A DNA stretch of 64,000 nt, taken from NCBI GenBank assembly GCA_039566865.1, contig CM076959.1:18956501-19020500 (forward strand), read 5' to 3'. The notes beneath the pieces were generated by a model. That model searched no databases and was not told the DNA's origin. It saw only the letters and a program-made list of their open reading frames with translations. Of this stretch, positions 45,601 through 57,600 are shown in pieces; positions within the stretch are counted from its first letter, which is position 1, and every line of letters begins with the position of its first letter. The stretch comes from Aurelia coerulea. Its lineage: Eukaryota; Cnidaria; Scyphozoa; Semaeostomeae; Ulmaridae. Both the position numbers and the translations under genes were made by a program.

Positions 45601-48600
45601 CTGGCTCACACTGAATACTGATCTTCATTCCTTTACAACCATTTGCCCCTCCTCCTCCTCCTGTCAAAAAATTAACATTGTCAGCTATCTGCGAGAGCTC
45701 ATTAACTAACGTTAATTAATTAATTCGTTAATTAATTTGCCTCAAGAGTTTAGGCAAATTGTCTTGCTTTCCAGAACAAGAAAAACTCATTCAAATGTAC
45801 GAGAGAATACTGTAAAATCCACTGCGGAGCTGCTAAGGGAGAAGGGGACTGTTTTGTTTCAGAATTTACGGCGCTTTTAAGTTTTTTCAAAACTTTCCGC
45901 GAGTTCTTTTAATAATCATCAATAACAAGACAAACCGCTATAACTCCAAATATAATCAAGATATTCAAAACTGCCACAATGAATCATAGCCAAAAGTACC
46001 TGAAGTTCTATTCAAGCCATTATAAATCAAATGAAAGATACAATCTGTGCAATCTTTTTGAAAAAAATGTTTCTTGATTATGCTGTCCTTAAGCTATCTG
46101 CAAGAGCTCATTAACTAACTCAAGAGTTGAGGCAAATCGTCTTGTTTTCCAGAACAAGAAAAACTCATTAAAATGTACGAGAGAATACTGCAAAATCCAC
46201 TGCGCAGCGGCTAAGGGAGAAGGGGACTGTTTTGTTTCAGAATTTACGGTTCTTTTAAGTTTTTCAAAACTTTCCGCGAGTTCTTTTAATAATCATCAAT
46301 AACAAGAGAAACCGCTGTAACTCCAAATATAATCAAGATATCAAAAACTGCCACAATGAATCATAGCCAAAAGTACCTGAAGTTCTATTCAAGCCATTAT
46401 AAATCAAATGAAAGATACAATCTGTGCAATCTTTTTGAAAAAAATGTTTCTTGATTATGCTGTCCTTAAGCTATCTGCAAGAGCTCATTAACTAACTCAA
46501 GAGTTGAGGCAAATCGTCTTGTTTTCCAGAACAAGAAAAACTCGTTCAAATGTATGAGAGAATTCAGGCAGAAAGTGCAGTTTGACGAGAAATTCGATTG
46601 TGCTGTCCGTACCAGTTCGTGATAGAAACAGGAAATAATAAAAAGAGTGCAGAAAATCGCAAACAGTAAGAATGGAAATAAACTTACCTTTTCCGCAATC
46701 TGAACCTCCTGAAGGTGGCGGTGGTGGCGGCGGTGGTGGTGGCGGTGGTGGAGGCTTTGGCTTACATGGTGGAGCTATAATGAAGATAACATTGTTGAAA
46801 GAAGAATCAGCTAAAGATCAGACCTAAGCTATATCTCAATGAATGAATGAATGAATGAATGAATGAATGAATGAATGAATGAATGAGTGAATGAATGAGT
46901 GAATGAAAAAAAAATCTAAATCGGCTAAAGATCAGACCTAAGCTATATCTCAATGAATGAATGAATGAATGAATGAATGAATGAATGAATGAAAACATGA
47001 ATGAATGAATGGATGAAAACATGAATGAATGAAAACATGAATGAATGAAGACATAAATGAATGAATGAATGGATGAATGGATGGATGGATGAATGAAGGA
47101 ATGAATGGATGAATGGATGGATGAATGAATGAATGAATGAATGAAAACATGAATGAATGAAAACATAAATGAATGAATGAATGAATGAATGAATGAATGA
47201 ATGAATCAATCAATCAATCAATCAATCGAAAACAATACCTGAACATATTGGTATCATCTTGAACTTGAGTGGTGGTGGAGGTGGGGGAGGAGGAGGTGCG
47301 GGGGCGCATGGCTCCTCATCATCTACAAGAAAGCAATAATAATTATTTAGGAATATGTAGCTCAATATACTCTGCATCAGAAATGGTTGAATTCTAACAG
47401 CAATAACTCCCAGTTAATTATTTCTTGTTGATGGTAAATACTGATGCAATTTATCTTTACTCTAGCAGTCACTACTACAAGCACGAAGTCTAAAAAGCAC
47501 TGTTAGCGAATTGAAATAAGTTAGACATCTACTATCTTTTGGGAAAGCACTGCTTTTCTGAATTCTCCTGATATCAACTCTGAAAACTGAACTAAAAACA
47601 AAATTTCTTTGGTAGAAGGTTTAATTAGAGGGGCAAAGTTTGGATCCAGCTTTCAGGGAGAATGATCTGTTAACTTTTATTCGCATCATCCTGGATTAAT
47701 TAAGCCGAGACCACAGAATTACAGCAAAGCGCACTCGTAACTTAACACAATTTTTCGTTAAGAATTCCCCCATGTCGCAAGGATTCAAATGATTTTTCCA
47801 AATTTAGAAAATTTCGATTTCATTGTTATAGCAGTCAAAAATGAATCATGCGTTCCTAAGACAACCGTGCGCGTTGGGAATACAAGATAACTGGGAAACA
47901 AGTCAAGGTTCTGATATTTACTTTCTATCTGAATCTGAATGAATGAAATCACGTTAAGTTACGAATTAACTGTACTGTAAGCAATTGATGAAAAGAGGGT
48001 TACAGAGAATCTTATGAAAAGATAATGAATGCTTGGTTGTAGTGCATAAACTATTATCGCATTATTTGTGCCCAACTCTCGCTTGACATTAAACAACTCG
48101 GTAGTCAACAAGTGATTTGCTCGACAGACCTCATCATCATCTCATCATCTGCAGAAAATACGTGGAATGAAGAAAGGAAAACACATTTGACATGTTACCA
48201 GCGCCTTCAATTTGATCTTAAACAAATAAAATCTTTTGTTTCCTTTATTTTGCTAAATCAATTATGAGAATGAAAGAAGTTTGCAGGTGCAAGGTAAATA
48301 AACATTGAAATTAAAAAGAAGTAAATCTCAGCAGTAACAACTCGAACGAAATAAGCATTTTGATAATTAAATCTTAGATGATAGGAATCTCCTAGTGTCA
48401 AACAAACCGAAAACCATCACAAACGTTTTATCTTGGGTTCGTAAAATTAGCATTGCGGCTAGAGAGTTGATGAAAGATTTTGACCGACCAACGGCTTTAT
48501 TCAGAAAATTGAAGATCTTTGTGATGTCGTGTTTGCAAATCAACGAGGAAATGAAGGTAATTAATGTTTTGATTATAATGTCTTCAGGGTAATTCAGCCA

Positions 48601-51600
48601 ATAAATTGACTTGAAATCGATTTGATGTGTCAATTTTTGGTCAATTTATCAAATATTCAAGCTATTGACAGATTCTCTAATTTTCCTACTGTTTTAAAGT
48701 TTTCACGAAAGGGAAGGAACGTAATATGATGTTTTGATGGCTCCAACTCTCGAAATAATTCAGCTAACATGAATCTGCTGTTACAGTAGAATTCAGCAAA
48801 AGTGATGTTCGAGCTTTTGAAATGTCTTAACGTTTGATAACAATGCTTTGAGGGGAGTTTAACAAATATCAATTTGATGTGTCAAATGTTTGTCACAAAA
48901 ATATTGTTCGAATTGCATGAGTTTTCGTGATGATTGATAGCTGTCTTTGAAGGCATGTTAGCTAATGTAATTTTGAAGTTGTCCTCGTCTTATCAAAAGT
49001 CATGCTAAGAGGATAATTTAGTAGATTATCATACGAATTACACCCAATCCTCTTAAGATTTATGTTGACTACCTTAGGGATCATTTGAAATTAGGAATCA
49101 TTTTCTCCGATCAAATCGAATTGGAGCAAATATGTTGAAGTCATGGAAAGCTCCAGTATCTACTTGGGCAATCTCAAGTCCCAAGGGTTAGGTTAGAAAG
49201 CAAAGGCAAAAGAACTTTTGAAGAAATTTAGACGCTAAATTAACGCTGTAGTTATAATAAAAACATTGCAGAAATTTGAATTTCCTTGTATTGGATGAAT
49301 TTCAATGTTGTTGCAAAACACTTGAGACAAATCATAAAATTCCACTACTTGGGCCTTTGATTCCATGCCCACATTCCCCCAACTTCAATGTTGCTTTGAA
49401 TCAAACGCAACTCGACCTTGGCAACACTGAATTAAAAGACAGAAAGAGTCCGATCTAAGGGTCCGCAGCTGTGGCAGACGTTACCACCAACGATACGGAA
49501 TTCAGAATCCCTTTATTAGTTTAAAACAAAGATAAAAAATGGGTACGGAGAAAATTGTTCATGCAAATTATGCCGCATTTTTATTCCGAATTTGGGCTTC
49601 TTATGATATATATTTTTGCCACAAGTTTCTATTCCAAACTTGGGTTATTTATGACAAATATTTTTATATACCCATTTTATATTGTATACCTTGATAGCTT
49701 GTAAACATTTTACCTACTACTTTCTTATGTAATATTGTATATAATTTTCAACGTCGAAATAATAAAATAAAAAGGGACGAGAAAGGTTCTAAACGTACGT
49801 TTTTGCGTCGATATTTTAAGAGACATCACAACGACACTTAAATTTCCCTATATCAAGGGTAAAAGATTTTCAACTTTTGACTTACCTCCACAATCAGCGG
49901 GAGGAGGGGCAGGGGCAGGGGCTGGTTTAGCACACGGGGCTGGTGCACCACCTGAACATCCTGAATGAGCACAAGGGGCAGGTGCACCACCTGAACACCC
50001 TGAATGAGACGCTGGTGGTGGAGGTGGTGGTGGTGGAGGTGGCGCTGACGGGCCACAATCTCCACTTGGTACTGAAAAAGAAAGACGAGTTATGAGTTAC
50101 GAAGACATGAAATCTAAAAAAGGAAAATAGAATAACGATATGCAGGGTGTTCCAAAAAATGATGTCCTGTTTGAGCGGATGCTGTGGGGAAGCTATAACT
50201 TGAATAGTTGTTTTATTCTGTTTATTTTCATTCATTTAATCCATATCTAAAGTTGGTATTTACAATAGTAATGAGAAACATCTAATTCAAACCAACTATT
50301 TACAAAAAATACTTTATTTAAAAATTAGCGGCATATTTTGCAGGTGAATTGGTTTCCAGCCCAGTGTTTCATCCTGCTTTTGAAAGCCGAAAATTTTGGC
50401 TCATTTTTGACACTATCATCGAGGGTGTTCCAGAGGAAACTCCCTCTAAAGGACAGTGATTCTTGCCCATAGCCCTGTGTCTTATTTTTGGCAGTTTGCA
50501 TAGAGTATGTATCCTTAGATTATAAGTTACATGCTTCTTATCATGAAATTCCCATACAAGCGATGGGTTAAGAAAGATGACTCATTGACTTGTAGATGGT
50601 CTCATGTTTTGCACAGTTCTATTGAATCAATCTGAGAAGTGGTTGCTGATTTATGGAACGCTTGAAAAACAGCATATCCCTTGTTCTTCAACAATGTCAA
50701 AATCAACCAAACATGGAACAAATTGCATCTAGCGTTGTGTTTAAATTTTTGGAAAAAGTGCCATCTTATAACAAAAAGTGACAATGTGAGTAGTTATAAA
50801 TGAAGTGGCGTTCAATTGTAGAATGTCGCTAAATTGATATTGTCACGTGAGATTTGTATGAAGCGCAATTACTTCGAAATTTGTAACAACTGATTTTTAT
50901 TCGTGACTTTTCGCGCCTGACACCAATTTTGAGATGGGTGGTTCTCACATATTGTTGCAATAAACTTTCTTAATTACTAGAAAACAGGTTTCGAACGAGC
51001 GTTTCAATATGGCAAATCATGAATATTTTAAGTTTAATATCAAACAGTCAAAATCAGTCCATTTTTAACTTTAAAACCGGTAGAAACTTAATTGTGAATA
51101 GGACTGCGTTAGATAATCGATCTTAGATGGATCCAGTTCTATTTTACCTCATCCAGCATAACAAAGCATTGCTCGCTAAAATCTAATTTAGGGGCAGTCC
51201 ATATTCGATTTTCGTATCTTTAGCGGCATTTGGCGGTAAGGGGGGGGGGGGCTTAGGTGTTGGGTCGCTATGAGAGGAGGTCAACATCCATTGCAAACAT
51301 TTTACTTTTGAATTTATTGCGATGTTTGTTTATCATAATACTTACGTATTTAAACGCAATATCTATGCCAACCCCACCATCCAGAAAGCATCATTCTCAC
51401 TTAGCGAAACTATTCGCAGGCTCAGCATAAGGCTCAAATCTTTCATCTTTCAGACATTTAGAAAGTTGGGTGTATAATTCTATAGCATTTTTCTTTACAT
51501 TGAACGGCTTGAAAAGAACTTAGGGTACTCTGCTGTAAATCTGCCGTGAAATTTTTTTGTTATGTTGATTATTGTCAAAATGGTGTCACTTTAATTATTT

Positions 51601-54600
51601 TTGAAAGAATTCATGGAAAATTTTGAAAAAATCGAAACCATCGTAAATCCCAAATCAATTGGGGGAAAATGATGAATTCTTCAAGGAAGTCACAGTTTTT
51701 GAAAGCCTATAATATGATTGCAAGCAGAAATCTGTAGCTCTTCTGGTTCAGGATTTAGAAATTTGATGACGTCACAGCCTAAAAATAATAAATACCGCCA
51801 ATTTGAAACTAATCAAGATGTCAAAAAATTCCAACGACAGATCTACAACAAGGTACGCTAAGTTCCTTTCAAGCACTTTAGTTCAAAGAGAAATGTAGAA
51901 CAATTTCACAATTGCCTTTTTATAGATTTGAGCCCTATGCTAGCGGGCTCCCAGTAAACTAGACATAAGTGTTCTAAACCTTGCTGTGTACCAATCCTTA
52001 GGAGTTAAACACTAAGCAGGAACAGAGTGATGGGAGTCTCACGTTAGCGGGCAAATGCCGCCAAAAATATAAAAATCGAATGTCAACGGCCTCTGCAAAA
52101 TAATTTTGAATAATAAAATCAGCGAAATTTAAAACCGACGAGATTTTTCACTTGCTATATTTTTCGCGATACGCAAATGTGGTGAATTTACACAAAACCA
52201 AACTCTATCATTTGAAAAATTAATTAATCCCATAATTAGCAAATTTCATCAAATTTCGAGCTTCCAAGAACCAAAATGTGAAACCATTATCTTGTCAAAC
52301 ACTTCTCCTTAATGCTTGGCGTTGAGATTCTTAGTTTTGCTCAGAATTTTCGGACCGCAGACTTAAATATGATGAGACTTGTTCGTCAATTGATCTGCAA
52401 GGGGTTTCGTGGAAAATAGATGAAAAAGTCAAATAATTATCATCGGTACGGTACCTGAAAAGACCGCTGCTTTAAAAACTGTTTTAACAGTAAGAATCAA
52501 TTGCATCTGGTAACAGCAAAAATAGATCGGCGAACAGCAGTCCTATTAAATCCCAGAACACTTGAATATCAAGACTGTAATGGAAGTTTGCTAGAAATAA
52601 CACTGCATGGGAGTCTATCATAACTAGCTTTCTTGAGTCTGTCTCAAATTAGATGTCATCTAGTCACCTGCAAATGCCCGCGAACAACAACAATATAAGT
52701 GCTTTGAAGAGGAATTTTGCGTCCTCGCAAATCTCAGGTGACATCTAATTTGAGACCGACTTTAATTGTGTATTGAAGAATAACATTAACCTTCATTAGC
52801 TGCAATTTGAATCGAGCGCAACATTATTTATGAAAATCTTGAATACTTACAAGGAACGCAAAGAGTTGAAACTGCCATTTGTGGAGGTGATGGTGGAGGC
52901 GATGGGGGAGGTGGCGGCGGCGGTGGCGGTGGAGGAGGTGGTGGTGGTGGCGGAGGGGGTGGCGGTGGAGGTGGTGGTGGGGCTGATGAGGCACAAGGTG
53001 CACCTGAAAAAGTTTGAGAATGAAAATATTCAAACAATTTTATTAGCAACTACGATGTCATGATAGAGTACTGAAGGGTATCATCGTGTATACATATATG
53101 GTAGTAATATTAATAATAACAACGGTGTCAGTAATCCTCTTTTCAAAACAAAGCCTTTTGCTAGAAGTTGTCAAAAAGGTGCCACCCGTGAGTTTGAATG
53201 CCATCGTAAATCAACTGCCTATACAAAGGAATATGAAACGCTTTCAAATGTCTCCCTTTTTGGCATTCACACTGAAAACGGATTCAAATTTATGCGTTTT
53301 CATTAGCGTTTTCGAAAAGCTCCGTTTTCATAGAGGAGCAATGTAAACGCAAGGCAAAAACAGATACGTTTTACTCCGTTTTCATATGAAAACGGACGAT
53401 GATGATGGTGGGCAATAAAAAACTAACTGCAAGCGCACAACGTGTAAATGATAGCATGAAATCCCTATGAAATAACTCACCACCCATGCCACCACACATT
53501 GAAGACATATCCATGTCCATATCCATGCAATCATCAGCTGCAAAATAAGAAAAATAAACAAAAAAAGTGAAGTGCTAATGCCCTTGCCATCCTTTAGGCT
53601 CTAAAACAATAACAGATGAGAGAGAGCTGTCGATTAACTGTCGACTGACAGTCCAGGTGAGCTAATCGACAGCTCGCCTGGACTGGCAAGAAACAATGAT
53701 AGTTAGTAATGAGACAAGGTCGGTTTGACCGAGGCTTGCATCACTTTTCTGAAAACAAAAGGCTTTCAGGGATTTCTTACGGATTTTGCTTGAAAACAAA
53801 ACCATTTCGCCAAAGGTGTACGAGATTTTTAGATAGTGGTACGCCCCTGGGTTTTGACTTTTGAAGTACTAATATTTTCAAGGCACATTTTTGTTTTCTT
53901 TATTCAATGAAAAAAATTTAAAGAAACAAACAAGAAGATTTATGAACAACGTGCCATCCATAGCGGGACAGGACATATTGTCAGCGAGTTCCCACTATGA
54001 ATGACAATTTCAAATATATCAAATTAATTTGACTAATACACACGTACACATAGGGACTTACATACAAACATACACACAGATACATTCACACATAGTAAAC
54101 ATAAACAGATACAGTCACTAACATGCATGTCAAGCACGAATTCTATCTATCAACTACTTTTGAAAGGGCATATATATCAGGTTGTTCTCTTGCTTCAACG
54201 AAAATATAGCTGCTAGCCAGTTTGCCTGTTCCAAAGTACTTCCCTAAACATGCCATGGTAAGGTAGTAATGGATCCTCATCCACACTCTGCCGTATTAGG
54301 TAGGATAAAATCTCCTATTCTACCGTGGAAATAAGTTAAGGATTCCTTCTACATTTCAAATAAGATCTAAGTTTGCTTGTAGCCTTCATATCAATCTATG
54401 ATTAACTGATCGAATGATTACTTCACAATCACTTAATCACTCACCCGCACAACCCGTGCATCTTCTAGTACAAGGACGCTTTACATTTCGATTTTCTTTC
54501 ACCTTGCTTTCTGATTTCGAATTTTCTCTGTCGACTTCTTGAGTCTCGTGGCGATTGTCACTTTTGTAGTTTGCAACACGGGAATCTGTAAGGAGAAAAC

Positions 54601-57600
54601 ATTAGTATGAAAGGATTTGTTGCTGTTGAAAGATCCAAAGTAGATTTACGACGTGATTCCTTGTATTCGTTCAACATTTTAAGTCGGTTTTTTTATTTGT
54701 CTCATTATGACTGATAACCATGCAATTCAATGAGTGATGCTGAGACTTGTGTAATGAGTCTAGATCTGAGGCTACAACGACTGAACTTTTGCTTCAGCCT
54801 GTATGACAGAGTGTCCCTCGTTAAACTTTGGAGAGGTTGCTTTCCTTTATTAGAGTGTGTATTTTGTTGCACGTAGCAATGTTTTCTCATATCATCCTAT
54901 CGGCTACCTGAAATGTGAGCCAAAACCACTGCTATGGCTTGATGCAAACTATGATTGTAGCCAGAAACATTCTTCACATGGAACACAAAATGACATATAA
55001 ATGTTCTTGAAAATATGAGATTGATAGGAGAAGCAAAAGTGACCATAGTATTGTTCACAGACAAGATACAATGATGGAAGATACGATAGAACAGATAATT
55101 AGTTCCTCCTTTCACCGTTCGGCACAGATCGACCAAGTTTTGAATAACTTGTCAATCGACAGGCCACCTAGCTAATGACCAGGGCCCCTAGTTAATTGAC
55201 GGGCACCCAGTTAATGGACAGGCTACCCAATTAATGGACAGGCCACTCAGTTAATAGATAAGCCACCTAGATTAAGGAATGAAGGTCAAATCCAATAAAG
55301 GCCATATAAATGAGAATAGATCAATGTGAAGATGAAAATCAATATTTAACGCTGCCTCTCAAACAGACAAGGACGCAAACCGACCTCAAATAAAGATCAG
55401 ATAAATCATTAGAAAAGAAGCCAGTAACATAACTTGACCATCTTCAAGTGATGCGTTACCAACAAGAAATTCGAAAAAACTCAAAGTCACTGTCCAGTAT
55501 GCAATTTTAATCACCAGATGGCATACAGTAAAAGAGGACCTGAGACCCTAGGGTCCTTGGACTTTCAAGTATATGCGACAACGCAGCATTCTATCGTATG
55601 GAGGATGGTAACAACGACAACAACTGTCCTAAGTCACATCAGCATAGAGGCCCTGGGGTCCTAAGGTTTTTTCTACAACAGGCCTTACCAGATTGCGCTC
55701 AAAACCAGAAAATTTTCAATTTCGAAGACACTATAGCCTTGACTATAGTAATAGACTCAAAATAATCCTGTTATACACAATCCCCAAATCGCATTTCTTT
55801 TCTTAATGCAAATAATCTTCTTAAGGAAGACAAAATAGGCCTCACAGTCAGATGTTAATTTTCGAAAATTGCGTGAAACTGATTTGGGTTTTTATTGTTC
55901 AATATTTTCCAGAATAAGATTGGGCTGGGTTTCTTTTGTTGCAAGACCTAAACAATTTCTTGAATTAGGTTGAGTTACGTCAAAGGATGTAATAACCACG
56001 TGCTAGGCACGCGACTTATCCACTGTAGTTGATACCGTGCGAGTAGAAAGGGAACTCCCCGTTTGAAAGGCCAATGCTCCCTGGATATCAATTAGATAAT
56101 ATTGGAAAATACATCATTTAATGGTCGACATATCTAAAACAATCTAAAATTAACCAGAATGAAATCGACCAATCCGTTCTGAAATTATGAGGGATTTTCT
56201 CCAGAGAGCCCTTCAAAGAAACTTTCAAAACAGGCCTAAAATCACGACCAATTTTCTCTAATGTTTCTGCCCTACAGTAATGACTTTTAGCACGTGTTTT
56301 AGCTCTTCGGAGGATGAGTTCGCCTGAATGTTGTTACACTCACAGGGATGACACGTTCATCTTCCCAAAGGAATGCTCAAGGCGTGTAAAAGTCATTGCT
56401 GTGAGGCAGGAAATTTCGTCGGAGAAAATTTCCGGTAATCATGAAATACAGACATTTCCACCTTTTTTAGTTCAAACACATGAAATAGTCGAAATCAACC
56501 TTAAAGGATATAATTTCTATCTTTGAGGGTCAGCCGTCTTTGGACAGACTTTGAACGGTCTGTTTCAGCCTGCATGCCTTGCACGTGTCATCTAATGGCC
56601 CATGAAAATGGTTACAACAAAGGCCAACCAAAAGATGGCACGTGCAAGGTGTGCAAGGCATGCTGGATGAAACAGACTTTTTAAGACTGAACACATCCTT
56701 AGGGCAGACTCACCGGTGTGAAAATTCTCCATATTTTGTTTTTCTTGATTGCTTTTAGCTAATCCTTTATCCCCTTGATGTTGTCGCATCTCATGTTGCT
56801 CGCCGAGTTTCTTCAAAAATTTTACTGTCCCAGGATGCAATTTATTCACATCAATACGAGTGGGGTCTGGGTCAGTGGACTGCGCGATCGTCTGCAACTG
56901 TTTTAATTGATCAACAACGATTCGAGCACTTTTTTCAATTTGGTCATCTGTCATAAATTTCTCACCCTCTTTTCCTTTGTCCTGCTTTGCACTTTCTTGT
57001 TTTCGATTTTCTTGCTTGAATTCTTCTTTATTTCTGTTTTCTTTCCAGCTATTTTCCTTCCTTTCTTCCTTTCTTTCTTCTTTACTATTCTCCTTTCTGT
57101 CTTCCTTTCTCTCTTCCTTCCGATTTTCTTTTCCTTCATCGTCACCTTTATTCTTGTCATCTCTAGAGTTCTGTTTCTTGTCTTTGGGGCCCTGATCATG
57201 GCCTAATAAATTCTCAGCTTGTTTGACATCATTCTGCTTCTTATCTTCCTTCCCTTTACTGCTTTCTTTCCCTTTTCCCTCCTTGTTCTCTCCCCCTCCC
57301 TTGTTCTCTCCCTCCTCCTTCCCTTGGGTCAAGGCACCAAATTTTTCTTCTTTCTCCCTCTGTTTATTCTCCTTATTCTTCTCCTCCTCCTTCTTATCCT
57401 GCACCGACTCCTGATCCCTTTGATCTTTACCCCCCTGCCACTTTCTTCCCTCCTCTTTCCCTTCCTCCTTCCCCCCAGAATATGCCCCCTTTTCCCCTTT
57501 ATGAAACGTCGGCGCAGGTCCTTGGTTTTCTGTCTCCTCTGCCCTGTGACTTCCGTCATAATGATCAGCTTCTTCTTGATTTAATTTCCGATTATCTTTC

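Larger units (their letters stand above)
54586..56713. other. Intron between the charged exon and the first Cys exon
   Basis: Holds a minisatellite (55160-55262), a copy of the CCGTTTGAAAGG repeat (56055-56255) and a TIR fragment (56596-56640). No exon recognised. Confidence 0.45.

Noticed and set aside
46807..47213. Long minus-strand frames rich in His, Ser, Ile and Phe
   Set aside because: These are (AATG)n microsatellite translations.
46838..47225. CRISPR-like or spacer-bearing array
   Set aside because: Eukaryotic microsatellite; no conserved repeat with unique spacers.
48126..48151. Microexon-like minus-strand sequence after TTTTCTGCAG (ATGATGAGATGATGATGAG)
   Set aside because: The acceptor resembles that of the 47.24 kb exon, but the only donor (GTCTGT) is poor and would not keep phase 1-1. 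It may be a decayed cassette.
33551..54585. Minicollagen
   Set aside because: Polyproline and Cys are present, but there is no Gly-X-Y collagen segment and no compact six-Cys terminal domain pattern (C-x3-C repeated, ending CC).
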